A stretch of 58,025 nucleotides of DNA from Phoronis australis (Eukaryota; Phoronida; Phoronidae). The notes below the pieces were generated by a model, which saw only the letters and a list, made by a program, of their open reading frames with translations, did no database searches and had not been told where the DNA came from. The position numbers were made by a program, and so were the translations under genes. The stretch covers positions 1-58,025 of the forward strand of contig NMRA01001088.1 in NCBI GenBank assembly GCA_002633005.1, written 5' to 3'. Positions 38,601 through 43,390 of the stretch are shown one piece after another (the first letter of the stretch is position 1; the number at the start of each line of letters is the position of its first letter).

Positions 38601-39028
38601 GAAATTCACTAGTAAGCTTACAACATTTGTTCATATCTGGTGTGTAAGTCAACAAAACGGAATGAAGGATTGACCACTCTCTTGGACTATCAATGTGCAT
38701 TGTTTGTGTACTAAAGTGAATCCGTGGGTGGACATAATTCAGACAATTTCACATGAATCATAAAATCGACTTGCAAGAACGTGAGTCGCTTGAAATTCGA
38801 GAAAGTCCTGTCTGTACGCACACGCTACTTACCAGATATATTAGTTATAATATAAAATTCTAATATCGAAATATTTTTTTGTAGTCACTACTGGCCGGTC
38901 AAGGCAGTGTCCGCACAACACTGGACCCTCCTCTGGAAACCTTATATGTGAGAATTGTTCCTAAGACTTGGACGCCTCAGCAAATCGTCTGTCTCCGTTT
39001 TGAGCTCTACGGATGTCCAGTCGAATAA
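4291..39028 (+). CDS. Secreted multidomain astacin-family zinc metalloprotease (23 exons, 1,071 aa)
   Basis: A zinc endopeptidase of the astacin (M12A) family, expected to be secreted and to act on extracellular matrix or other secreted proteins. The exons listed separately join with GT-AG junctions and matching phases into 3,216 nt including the stop. Approximate residues: signal peptide 1-18; propeptide to the RKKR site at 98-101; astacin domain 102-307 with zinc motif HEIGHAIGRWHE at 205-216, Met-turn SIMHY at 258-262 and four conserved cysteines; EGF 308-343; CUB 344-462; EGF 463-498; TSP1 499-553; MAM 554-753; Pro/Thr linker 754-769; ShKT 770-809, linker 810-820, ShKT 821-860, ShKT 861-898; linker 899-916; F5/8C 917-1071. 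Catalytic residues are intact, so the enzyme is probably active. Astacin-EGF-CUB-TSP1 resembles nematode NAS proteases; the MAM/ShKT/discoidin tail is an extension. An in-frame TAA lies four codons before the ATG. Confidence 0.9.
4360..7073. other. Intron 1, no feature recognised
   Basis: 2.7 kb. Short ORFs on both strands (for example 4565-4873 and 6092-6418) carry no recognised motif and are probably chance. It ends in a T-rich tract and TTCAAG acceptor that are conserved in the paralog. Confidence 0.6.
7074..7368 (+). CDS. Astacin gene exon 2: propeptide and start of the protease domain
   Basis: Residues 24-121. The propeptide contains RVYKRGIYASPP and YGEGGDAG; the GGD at 79-81 may be the aspartate that blocks zinc in astacin zymogens (inference). 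RKKR at 98-101 fits furin cleavage, after which the mature enzyme would begin GIRVPKYLWTGARIPYTF, the usual N-terminal strand of astacins. The acceptor is TTCAAG and the donor GTGAGT at 7369; phase 0 in, phase 1 out. The equivalent exon of the paralog (48965-49256) carries a nonsense codon; this one is open throughout. Confidence 0.9.
7369..8774. other. Intron 2
   Basis: 1.4 kb. Contains the TA microsatellite at 8546-8598; nothing else recognised. Confidence 0.6.
8546..8598. repeat. (TA)26 microsatellite
   Basis: An uninterrupted run of alternating T and A followed by CACAC. It creates artificial Tyr-Ile repeat ORFs on both strands that should be ignored. Likely length-polymorphic. Confidence 0.95.
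8775..8913 (+). CDS. Astacin gene exon 3: N-terminal catalytic subdomain
   Basis: Encodes YKYTSEQKAKVFAGIAKLRQ and ATCLNFIHY, then YVRFSRGGG. This is the first helix of the astacin fold, the first conserved cysteine (ATCLNF) and the edge strand. The acceptor is TTGCAG and the donor GTAAGT; phase 1 in, phase 2 out. Confidence 0.9.
8914..11395. other. Intron 3, no feature recognised
   Basis: 2.5 kb of AT-rich sequence. Short ORFs (10085-10276, 10722-10985) show no motif. Confidence 0.6.
11396..11489 (+). CDS. Astacin gene exon 4: disulphide-bounded loop before the zinc site
   Basis: Encodes GCSATVGKK through SGVNLGNSGDACLD. The two cysteines match the internal disulphide pair of astacins (GC...VG and the cysteine just before the zinc helix). 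The acceptor is TTACAG and the donor GTAAGT; phase 2 in, phase 0 out. Confidence 0.9.
11490..12125. other. Intron 4, no feature recognised
   Basis: 636 bp, AT-rich, ending in TTTTAG. Confidence 0.6.
12126..12323 (+). CDS. Astacin gene exon 5: zinc-binding helix and Met-turn
   Basis: Carries the family signature HEIGHAIGRWHEQSREDR (zinc ligands H205, H209, H215; catalytic E206) and SIMHY (Met-turn M260, zinc-associated Y262). The spacing between them, with VPYDYTSIMHYGS, is normal for astacins. All catalytic residues are present. Phase 0 at both ends, 66 codons. The donor GTACTG is weaker than its neighbours. Confidence 0.95.
12324..12660. other. Intron 5, no feature recognised
   Basis: 337 bp, ending in CACTGCAG. 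Confidence 0.6.
12661..12787 (+). CDS. Astacin gene exon 6: C-terminal catalytic subdomain
   Basis: Encodes GFTVINEDGMRALDEDLTFL to LSYYDQKVLNLAYNCS. It closes the astacin fold; the final NCS supplies the cysteine that pairs with the one in exon 3. Phase 0 in, phase 1 out, opening the series of phase-1-bounded accessory modules. Confidence 0.9.
13320..13512. mobile_element. MITE-like repeat, related to 41447-41700
   Basis: Shares with 41447-41700 the blocks GAAACTTCCACATCCGGTAAG or close variants, TTTCTTGAAACGG, AAGTTTTATC, and the end GTCAGTTTTGTTGGAACGG. The right end is the inverted form of the left end of the other copy, a MITE hallmark. The left end of this copy is degraded. Confidence 0.55.
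13715..14710. repeat. Tandem repeat, about 420 bp unit, three diverged units
   Basis: Unit starts at about 13721, 14158 and 14563 share TGACCTTTGCACCAATTGAC or variants followed by CTCTTCCGGTGCATTAT. The middles share TTAATGCT(A/G)A(A/G)AATCACAG and a run of TGACC motifs. The third unit is cut short by the AAGAAT array. The repeated TGACCT words resemble nuclear-receptor half-sites; a complete spacing-1 direct repeat lies at 14011-14023. Confidence 0.7.
14011..14023. promoter_or_regulatory. Perfect DR1 nuclear-receptor-type motif
   Basis: TGACCTTTGACCT is the reverse complement of AGGTCA-A-AGGTCA, the consensus bound by RXR, HNF4 and COUP-TF type receptors. It lies inside a tandem repeat within intron 6, so it may be incidental; occupancy is unknown. 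Confidence 0.35.
14711..14924. repeat. AAGAAT microsatellite with two short hairpins
   Basis: Arrays of AAGAATAAGAAT at 14711-14790 and 14840-14862. Each is followed by an almost identical block, ACAACAGTACTCTGCGCTTACACG then TGCAGAGTAA or CGTAGAGTAA. ACTCTGC pairs with GCAGAGT around a loop. This looks like a dispersed repeat tail duplicated by slippage. Confidence 0.75.
15253..15440 (+). pseudogene. LINE reverse-transcriptase relic
   Basis: One frame reads CFIDLQKAFDKN, the conserved RT motif with the catalytic-region aspartate. After a frame change, sequence continues GNLYFAMKSLLANTSACIC, the helix that normally follows in CR1/L2-like non-LTR elements. Stops follow quickly and no YADD box or endonuclease remains. 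It is a dead fragment of intronic origin, recognised from motifs only. Confidence 0.6.
15637..15668. repeat. (TTTTTA)n tract next to an acceptor
   Basis: About five TTTTTA units end 30 bp before the exon 7 acceptor (15697-15698). The acceptor itself (TACTTGAAG) has a weak pyrimidine tract, so this T-rich repeat may serve in that role (inference). Confidence 0.7.
15699..15806 (+). CDS. Astacin gene exon 7: EGF-like domain 1
   Basis: Encodes GCSIRSCENEGFVTKHCRCK to CPPFVGGSRCERVTTG with six cysteines in EGF-like spacing. An EGF module directly after the protease is usual for EGF/CUB-bearing astacins. Phase 1 at both ends. The acceptor is weak (see the adjacent repeat) but the phase match is exact. 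Confidence 0.85.
15807..19662. other. Intron 7, the largest, no gene recognised
   Basis: 3.9 kb, AT-rich. It contains open frames of 173 codons at 16775-17296 and 111 codons at 15926-16261 without recognisable motifs or splice context; I regard them as chance. No repeat family was identified apart from several TACATGTA words. Confidence 0.55.
19663..19766 (+). CDS. Astacin gene exon 8: CUB domain, first part
   Basis: Encodes GCGRVVNVRDNVIIKSPGY then YKNGLKCAWVVK. The first two CUB cysteines, the SPGY turn and the C-x-W strand are typical. Phase 1 in, phase 0 out. Confidence 0.9.
19767..20032. other. Intron 8, no feature recognised
   Basis: 266 bp, ending TTTTTCCAG. Confidence 0.6.
20033..20157 (+). 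CDS. Astacin gene exon 9: CUB domain, middle
   Basis: Encodes SPPKTIMKLEFLDFNVED then SLCKDSLEVRHLGMG. This matches the CUB core (hydrophobic strand with FLDFNVE, then C-x-D-x-LEV), including the acidic residues that often bind calcium. Phase 0 in, phase 2 out. Confidence 0.9.
20158..20747. other. Intron 9, no feature recognised
   Basis: 590 bp with no recognisable coding or repeat motif; ends ACTGTAG. Confidence 0.6.
20748..20875 (+). CDS. Astacin gene exon 10: CUB domain, end
   Basis: Encodes LCGDQMRRKFETRYSSLLLI then FRSNSNNGRKGFKLKVKVE. The last CUB cysteine (LCG), the LLLIFRSN strand and the GFKLKV end are canonical. Phase 2 in, phase 1 out, so exons 8-10 form a class 1-1 module. Confidence 0.9.
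21027..21170 (+). repeat. Left terminal inverted repeat of Kolobok copy 1
   Basis: Matches the reverse complement of about 22820-22967 with only a few mismatches (for example TTAATCATTC versus TTAATTACTC). The similarity extends slightly inward over AAGCGCTTCCCGCCA. Confidence 0.85.
21292..22221 (+). pseudogene. THAP-domain protein of Kolobok copy 1, frameshifted
   Basis: 309-codon ORF. Residues 1-63 are a THAP zinc domain of C2CH type: CCVPGC at 5-10, HRFP at 24-27, W36, C60 and H63 in CGKHF. A Ser-rich linker (about 105-195) follows, then a Cys-rich part (RRCQVCGEG, WECVTGHSGKW) usual in THAP proteins of this transposon type. At a run of eight Ts (22159-22166) the frame ends in a short unrelated tail, while the expected continuation (SYLIPVVNDAY, LVAEFMEKE) runs in another frame to 22387. 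One base too many in the T run is the simplest explanation. The DDE-type catalytic part was not seen. Confidence 0.8.
22145..22387 (+). pseudogene. Out-of-frame continuation of the THAP protein
   Basis: Encodes SKTTFNNIQNSYLIPVVND, then LVAEFMEKENLSDSPGRSAK and a charged end before the stop. It follows the THAP ORF across the T-run and fits the same protein family. It ends where the opposite-strand gene fragment ends, the presumed deletion junction. Confidence 0.6.
22322..22633 (-). pseudogene. P2X7-ballast-like zinc-domain protein fragment in Kolobok copy 1
   Basis: Starts MAGVGDPYHSDSSVSDGD, is acidic, then has RRGDTSWCKCTVCVVMPTSI and ECLCCSEF. The C-x-C-x2-C, MPT, E-C-x-C-C pattern resembles the zinc-binding ballast region of P2X7 receptors and the P2X7-like proteins common in invertebrate genomes. 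The sequence breaks off right after CCSEF, at the junction with the THAP gene tail, so only the N-terminal part survives. It is convergent to the THAP gene. The family match is from memory of the motif. Confidence 0.6.
22820..22967 (-). repeat. Right terminal inverted repeat of Kolobok copy 1
   Basis: Reverse complement of the left end; the outer boundary is GCCTTCGCCT before TTAA. Confidence 0.85.
23634..23741 (+). CDS. Astacin gene exon 11: EGF-like domain 2
   Basis: Encodes DCRSNPCQNGGECKTNEIG then YCKCGKRMSGRWCER. It has six cysteines with the classic C-x4-C-QNGGEC start and C-x-C end of an EGF domain. No calcium-binding consensus (D-x-D/N-E) at the start. Phase 1 at both ends. Confidence 0.9.
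23742..26537. other. Intron 11
   Basis: 2.8 kb with a Penelope-like relic at 24988-25161; otherwise no recognised feature. Confidence 0.6.
24988..25161 (+). pseudogene. Penelope-like retroelement relic (N-terminal RT region)
   Basis: One frame between stops reads FKQLNDALINVGLEKGKVSV, then ILDKSEYESKDSNVLSDADT and FEQLRTEPT. The pattern (K-G-x-V-x-V-I-L-D-K-x-x-Y, a short acidic stretch, then T-F/Y, L, P-T) matches the segment before RT motif 1 in Penelope-like elements. No catalytic motif remains. Motif-based, moderate confidence. Confidence 0.45.
26538..26702 (+). CDS. Astacin gene exon 12: thrombospondin type 1 repeat
   Basis: Encodes GKWTEWGSWTSCQSRCSVQT then RWRQCTNPSPANGGRGCYG and FKPCGTWPCS. 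It has the W-x2-W-x2-W ladder, six cysteines, and RWRQCTNP typical of group-1 TSRs. WxxW tryptophans can be C-mannosylated. TSRs often bind matrix glycosaminoglycans. Phase 1 at both ends; donor GTGATG. Confidence 0.95.
26703..28083. other. Intron 12, carries a fold-back repeat
   Basis: 1.4 kb. The fold-back at about 27798-27935 is listed separately; nothing else recognised. Confidence 0.6.
27798..27935. repeat. Fold-back repeat (hairpin, about 44-bp inner arms)
   Basis: TACGTGTTTGTACCAGTG on the left pairs with its reverse complement on the right, and the match continues through the TTATT and ATTCGTGATAT blocks to a 5-nt loop (GCGTG at about 27865). Outer parts AGGTTA / TAACCT also pair less well. 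It is a small MITE or a potential RNA hairpin inside the intron. Confidence 0.75.
28084..28422 (+). CDS. Astacin gene exon 13: MAM domain, first part
   Basis: Encodes SAICTFDKYGTHFG, YGFQFLSKTTGPRRYLWSG, LEGLILSQHSAYCVRFYYII. The ICTFD start, the D-H-T-YG core and the CVRFYYIILG strand are standard for MAM domains, found in meprins, another astacin branch, where they aid oligomer formation and adhesion. Phase 1 in and out; the donor GTTTGT is unusual but still GT. Confidence 0.9.
28423..28992. other. Intron 13, no feature recognised
   Basis: 570 bp; short ORFs without motif. Confidence 0.6.
28993..29165 (+). CDS. Astacin gene exon 14: MAM domain, middle
   Basis: Encodes GRMLVGINLYYSSNGRRGD, then WKWELYEHEIDPNSENSRIR. 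It corresponds to the W-x-x-x-x/R-F-x-x-E strands in the MAM core. Phase 1 in, phase 0 out. Confidence 0.85.
29166..30179. other. Intron 14, no feature recognised
   Basis: 1.0 kb; the ORF at 29438-29629 has no motif. Confidence 0.6.
30180..30315 (+). CDS. Astacin gene exon 15: end of MAM and Pro/Thr linker
   Basis: Encodes IVISALKGQGRGYANIDDIV then VTRGKCPSKPAPSTQPPPT and ARPPPTG. The A-x-x-G-x-G-x-A-N-I-D-D-I end and final cysteine are diagnostic for MAM. The Pro/Thr-rich end is a flexible linker, probably O-glycosylated (inference). Phase 0 in, phase 1 out. Confidence 0.9.
30316..32337. other. Intron 15, no feature recognised
   Basis: 2.0 kb AT-rich, with no recognised repeat or coding motif. 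Confidence 0.6.
32338..32457 (+). CDS. Astacin gene exon 16: ShKT domain 1
   Basis: Encodes GGACLNTHDTSQCNGWATRG then ECEKNRTWMRTNCALACGVC. Six cysteines in ShKT spacing with the conserved D, W-A, G-E-C, M and C-x3-C-x2-C. In proteases this domain is a binding module. The residues before the fourth cysteine are not the Lys-Tyr pair of channel-blocking peptides, so toxicity is not implied. Phase 1 at both ends. Confidence 0.9.
32458..32845. other. Intron 16, no feature recognised
   Basis: 388 bp, ending in TTCTTTTTAAG. Confidence 0.6.
32846..32878 (+). CDS. Astacin gene exon 17: 33-nt linker micro-exon
   Basis: Encodes TQQPPTVPPT after the split serine codon. It has a strong acceptor (TTCTTTTTAAG) and donor (GTAAAT), and phase 1 at both ends, so it could be skipped without breaking the frame. 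It is similar in composition to the linkers in exons 15 and 20. Confidence 0.75.
32879..33811. other. Intron 17, no feature recognised
   Basis: 933 bp with no recognised repeat or coding motif. Confidence 0.6.
33812..33931 (+). CDS. Astacin gene exon 18: ShKT domain 2
   Basis: Encodes GPCGNKHNTEECLSWAASGE then CDKNSNWMHVNCALACGKC. Same length (120 nt), phases and cysteine pattern as exon 16, consistent with internal exon duplication. Confidence 0.9.
33932..36090. other. Intron 18, with CA/CG tract
   Basis: 2.2 kb. Holds a short stem-loop at about 34867-34911 (GTGAATCCCT with AGGGATTCAC) and the CA/CG tract at 35877-35957. Confidence 0.6.
35877..35957. repeat. Alternating purine-pyrimidine tract (CA)n/(CG)n
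   Basis: About 80 bp of CA repeats interrupted by an uninterrupted CG run at about 35929-35944. Such tracts can form Z-DNA. It lies 134 bp upstream of exon 19. Confidence 0.9.
36091..36204 (+). CDS. Astacin gene exon 19: ShKT domain 3
   Basis: Encodes CWNIHDTAACDRWAARGE then CVKNPRWMLPNCALACDEC. It has six cysteines; NCALAC is shared with the two preceding ShKT domains. Phase 1 at both ends. No linker exon was found between ShKT 2 and 3. Confidence 0.85.
36205..37087. other. Intron 19, no feature recognised
   Basis: 883 bp without recognised motif. Confidence 0.6.
37088..37141 (+). CDS. Astacin gene exon 20: Pro/Thr linker
   Basis: Encodes GPRPQPTTPAPRTVSPSG, a flexible linker of 18 residues between ShKT 3 and the discoidin domain. 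Acceptor TACAG, donor GTAATG, phase 1 at both ends. Confidence 0.75.
37142..37939. other. Intron 20, no feature recognised
   Basis: 798 bp without recognised motif; ends TTTTGGCCAG. Confidence 0.6.
37940..38132 (+). CDS. Astacin gene exon 21: F5/8 type C (discoidin) domain, first part
   Basis: Encodes ACNTPLMQTGVVPDNKIWVS, GHIGQCPRSHAILNS, then WIHVTLDIR. The opening cysteine, LGM-like start (PLMQTGVVPD) and WI-x-V-x-LD strand are diagnostic of discoidin domains, which bind membrane lipid or glycans. Phase 1 in, phase 2 out. Confidence 0.9.
38133..38481. other. Intron 21, no feature recognised
   Basis: 349 bp, ending ATATTTTAG. Confidence 0.6.
38482..38611 (+). CDS. Astacin gene exon 22: F5/8C domain, middle
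   Basis: Encodes YRITAVEVQGRGDENYHINT, FELKYSNNGRYWSFYED. ITAVEVQGRGD followed by F-x-L-x-Y-S-x-NG-x-x-W is the discoidin consensus. An RGD triplet occurs within GRGDENY; it may or may not be exposed. Phase 2 in, phase 0 out. Confidence 0.9.
38612..38884. other. Intron 22, no feature recognised
   Basis: 273 bp, ending TTTTTTTGTAG. Confidence 0.6.
38885..39028 (+). CDS. Astacin gene exon 23: end of F5/8C domain and stop
   Basis: Encodes SLLAGQGSVRTTLDPPLETL, YVRIVPKTWTP, VCLRFELYGCPVE and TAA at 39026-39028. RIVP-x-T-W and LRFELYGC are the canonical end of the domain; the last cysteine pairs with the opening one in exon 21. The protein ends three residues later, with no membrane anchor, so it is secreted. 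No AATAAA was seen in the next 400 bp. Confidence 0.9.
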   Translation, partial: SLLAGQGSVRTTLDPPLETLYVRIVPKTWTPQQIVCLRFELYGCPVE

Positions 39029-40480
39029 CTGTTGTACTACTGATGACAGAACCCGGTGACATTATGGCTAGACCATTGTTCCTGGCCTGTTTTCGGGAAC
39101 ACTTTCGTAAGCGTTGGCCAATAGTTCAAGCTGGCCTTCTTAAAAGTGCATCAATGTCTCTGGTTTTTATAAGTAGACTTTTCTTCTGTAGACATTTTCT
39201 GTAAGAATTTACAACTGCTCTGTCTTAGTGGACGTCACTTTGTGAATACACCTTTGAATCAAAACAAAATATAGCCGATCTTTTATGTTACGCTGTTTAC
39301 GGTTAGCACATAATGTCAAGATCAAACAATTTGATGTTTAAAACCGACCAAATTTATCACCTACATTTAAGAACATGAAGGTTTCGACAACGAAGAAATG
39401 GGCCAACCCGTGTTTTGGCAACAGGCAAAGGACTACAAACGATAGTCAATTGCTCGGAAGATTTTCAAAAATGGTTGATTTAGACCTGTCCGCAAAACGA
39501 ATGCAAAAACGCTGAGTTTGTTTCCCTTGCCTGTCCAATTAGTTATGTGCTTGAACTGCCAGCTCCAGCCATTAAAGACCAAGTACTACAACCGAATGCA
39601 TAAGCGTAGTAGCCATCTGTTTTAGCACGTCGTAGAAGTAACGCACAGTCAAATGAAAGCGTTTGGAGGAGCGACACGTAAAATTGACTGAAAAAATGTT
39701 GGAGATGACGATAATGATGATGATGATGGTGGTGGTGATGATGATGGTGATGGTGATGGTGATGGTGACAACGATGAAAATAGCGATGATGAACATGATG
39801 ATAACTTTCATATGACAATGAAGATTTCAGAAATGAGTAAGAAATAAGCTATAGTCTTGTTCGTAACAACAAAAGTACAGCAAAACCAATCAACAAGGGA
39901 ACAGCGTTATCAGCAAATCTCAGATAACTCAAAAAGTATACGTGTAGCGAAGAACGAAAAATTATTTTCCGAAAGCCCATAATTAAATCTATCGTACAAT
40001 ATACATGTAGTCTCACAAAACTTCAAAAGATTTCAAATTTTGCATTTTTAGAAATTATAAGACAAATAACTCAAAAACGCCAAGTCTGAAAAAATTGTTA
40101 CAGGTCATTCGAAATAGTATACCTCAGAAAATCCACATGCAAAAATCCACGTCATTTGCTCTTCCCGTTCAACATGGCACCACAGCACGAAAGGAACTTT
40201 CTGTTAAGTAGAATTTGATAATAGATACATGAAGCTACAGAAAACTTACAAAGGAAAAATTACGTAGCAATTTGTCCAACAATGTGCCTTCCTCAGGACA
40301 AAATGTTTGCGGCCATAAATAGAGGTGCGCATGCGCAATGGTCGATATTTCAGCCATCTTTGATTGATTTTTTGGAACATCTGTAGGATTCGTCTGGTGC
40401 AATAATCCTACTGATTGTCAATTTTGTACGTCGAAAATTACGGCCTCTTTGAGCATTTGAATCATTATGAATTCTAAAAT
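39029..40480. other. 3' flank and intergenic, no gene seen
   Basis: Contains the GAT/GGT microsatellite at 39708-39770. The poly-His/Thr/Ile ORFs on the minus strand there are artefacts of that repeat. No polyadenylation signal was fixed. Confidence 0.6.
39708..39770. repeat. (GATGGT)n/(GAT)n microsatellite
   Basis: About 60 bp of ATG/GTG triplets such as GATGATGGTGATGGTGATGG. Confidence 0.9.
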
Positions 40481-41446
40481 AAAATGTCCGCCACGTCCGC
40501 CTTTTTTCAATCTGATCATAACCAAAAACAAAAGGCTTCTAGCTTTTCTGGAAATACAACTTGTGGGCAAATTTCGAGCCAATCAGAGGGAAATTGCGAC
40601 TCGTGTGGAGTGCGAACAACAAAAAAGGGAAAACTTAGTGTCAGACCAATTATACTTGCGCTAACTGAAAAAAGAAAGGAATGGATTGAGGGAGTGAAGG
40701 CTATAGAAATTGACTGAAAAAATACGAAATTATAGATAACTATGGACAATGGCACAGTTTTGCGAGGAGACAACCAAAAAGGAAAAAAAATAGTGTCAGA
40801 ACAGTACACTTGCGCTAACTGCAAGGCGATACAGAAGCTTACAGTGAAGCAACACGTGAGGGTGAGATAAAAGGTCAAATATATTATGACAAACAAAACT
40901 ACTACACATCTCGATAGATACAAAGTTATATAATATGTTGAGCTGTAAAAATGGGTGACAATCTGCAGGACAATCGGCACTACTGCAGATATAACGGAGG
41001 TGTATACATGTACATCTATAAAGGTTGAGCTGTAAAGATGGGTAACAATATGCCGAAGCAATCGACTGGGTCATCGACATGAGAAACTTGAGAGTAAATA
41101 GAAAAGGAAAAAGGAAAAAAATGTTTCGAGGAAGGAGTGCTATAGACTTTGACTGAAAAATACAAAATTGAAGAGAATCATGGACGATGGCCCACTTTTG
41201 AGACGAGACAAAGAAATCACGTTTGCAAACCAATCGCGGAAGAACGAAGAGGGCCACTCACCCAAGAATCAAAACACAATGACAATGAGGACGAATCAAT
41301 ATAGCTTACATAAAATATTTAATACTTAAATAATATTTATATGCGCTAACTGCGAAGCGGAACCGAAGCTAGTTTTCACTGAAACAACACGTGAGGTTAG
41401 ATAAAAGATCAGATATATTATGGCAAACTAAACTACTACAGATTAG

Positions 41447-41700
41447 GGGACCGTTCCAAGAAACTGACTTGTGTTCATTTTTTACTTAAGTCTAAGATTT
41501 GTCTTAGCTTCCATACTTTGGAACTTCCACATCCGGTAAGTTAAAATTAAGACAAAACTTTTATCAAAAACTTAATTCATACTTAATATCTCTTTCTTGA
41601 AACGGTCTCGAGACAAATTTAAGTTTTATCTTAAAATTTACAAAAAAATTATGATTTGTCTTAGTTAAGTCAGATTTGTTGGAACGGGCTCCTGATCCAT
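41447..41700. mobile_element. MITE-like insertion with TIRs
   Basis: Left end GGGGACCGTTCCAAGAAACT matches the inverted right end (GTTGGAACGGGCTCC). About 250 bp, non-coding. Internal blocks CTTCCACATCCGGTAAGTTA and TTTCTTGAAACGG recur at 13320-13512, so it is a dispersed family. The insertion splits the surrounding repeat. Confidence 0.65.
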
Positions 41701-42289
41701 GAATACAAAAGTTATACAGTATGTTGAGCTGTAAATGTGGGTGACAATCTGCCTCAGATGCAGCAGAAGGAGGCATCCGCCCACCCGAGGGAGAGCTAGC
41801 GAGGCTGACAAAAATTAGGATGTGCAAAAAAAGTAAAAATAGTGATGAATAATAAGAAAAATGGGAACACGATGTGGAATAGCTGGTTAACATGAAAGCA
41901 GAAAATTATATATGCGACTCAACAAGGGGTCGAAATGAGAGTAACCGAAACCTAGGAGGAGTACAAAGCTACATGTAACATGGAATGGTAATATCCAAGG
42001 AATATACATAAGGTGACTTAGAAATCATATCACACTGTGTGCCGAACAGGTAGGTATATGTAAACATAAATAATAAAACGTATAGACAAGAACTACACAT
42101 AGACAAGGAAACATCGACGTGAGGTAATAATACCTGTAAGCCTACGTAACCCGTGGTAAAACGCTAACATGGAGAGTATAACAATGGATCGGCAAGGATG
42201 TGAACTGCGAACACGTATAACAAGTGTAATAAGGGCTGGAATACTAGGTGCCCGGGAGAGAGAACAGCCAAACGTTTAATGGTAAAGAG

Positions 42290-42640
42290 GCGATTCAAAG
42301 TGGGTTGGGCACTGGCAATACAGGTGGCCCATTGATGGAAATGGAGAGTGAGTGAATCAGGACACTTGCAATACAGGACCCCTAGGGTGAGAATTGGGAG
42401 TGAGTGAAAAGCATTCTGGCAATAAAGGCAAGTGTTGGTGAGTGACTCTGGACACTGCCGACACAGTAACCCCTGAAATAAAGATGGGTAGGGGACGGGA
42501 CACTGGCAACGCAGTTACCCCTACATGTATGATAAAAGAGCTTGGTGAGTGAGACGAGGCACTGGCAATACAACTGCCCCGTTAGTGAGAAAAGGTGTGA
42601 TGAGGTTAAGAAGTGGCAATTCAGATGCTCATTGGAGACA
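42290..42640. repeat. Degenerate minisatellite, about 60-bp unit
   Basis: The core GGGCACTGGCAATACAG...CCC recurs at about 42308, 42360, 42418, 42454, 42500 and 42554 with drift in length and sequence. Confidence 0.6.
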
Positions 42641-43100
42641 ATGATTAAGGTAATGAGTGAGTGGGCACGTTAGTAGCGGGGAGATGGAGGTATGAGAGAC
42701 GAACATAGTTCCTGAAAGCGTCGAAATTCCAGAGACCCTTGCGCTGAATGGTAGATTCAGGGATTTAGAGTGACGCAGCGGAGGTGGCAGTGTCAATACG
42801 GAAACTATGAGATTTGTATCGTTCATAATCGAGATCGACGCATTCGAGTACCAAGTTAAGGGGGAGATTGAAGTATGAGACAAATATGGGGGAACCATTG
42901 GGAACCAAAGAAAAGAGTGCCCGGTGAATGTTGGAGAGATTGAGGTGGTGCTGAAAGGTGGCAACAAGGCAATGAGGTACGGTAGAACGAGGAATAACTA
43001 GAATTTTAGGAGTGTGGTAATGATATTGGTAGTGAGAGATGGTGACACATGAACTCAGAGGTGACTGAGATGTCGGGGAGCTGGGTGGTGGAGAGGGGTG

Positions 43101-43161
43101 ATGAGGCAGAGGTCGCAAAGGATGAGGCAGAGGTCGCAAGGTATGAGGCAGAGGTCGCAAC
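43101..43161. repeat. 21-bp unit repeated three times
   Basis: ATGAGGCAGAGGTCGCAA(A/G)G(G/T) units start at 43101, 43122 and 43143; the third is cut short. Confidence 0.9.
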
Positions 43162-43390
43162 AGTAAATTCGCAAAATACGAATCACGACCTGAAAGGCCA
43201 TGAAAAACATGACAGCGCAGAGATGCATGGAAGTGAGAGTCGAGGGCAGAGGGTAAGGCACTGAAAAGGCGGCGAAACCATTAGCGGGAGAACAAAGAGG
43301 GTCATTGACCCAAGAGTAAAAACAATATGAATATGCGGACGAAGCAGCATAGCTTACATAAAAATAATTAATACTTAATAATATTTCGCC

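Larger units (their letters stand above)
40480..43390. repeat. Complex array of diverged repeats, unidentified family
   Basis: Many blocks recur in direct order: CTTGCGCTAACTG at about 40655, 40808 and (TGCGCTAACTG) 41343; ACACGTGAGG then AGATAAAAG(G/A)TCA at about 40850 and 41388; TATGTTGAGCTGTAAA with GGGTGACAATCTGC at about 40935 and 41720; a 120-bp block at 41219-41338 again at 43265-43387 ending TAGCTTACATAAAA. It includes the MITE at 41447-41700 and two minisatellites. Long minus-strand ORFs (40516-41061, 40796-41257) run through it and lack known motifs. Confidence 0.65.

Noticed and set aside
39543-39818. Poly-His / Thr-Ile repeat ORFs
   Set aside because: Translations of the GAT/GGT microsatellite.
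40516-41257. Minus-strand ORFs of 181 and 153 codons with hydrophobic runs
   Set aside because: They read through the repeat array on the antisense strand; the hydrophobicity reflects T-rich codons and no membrane-protein family is recognised.
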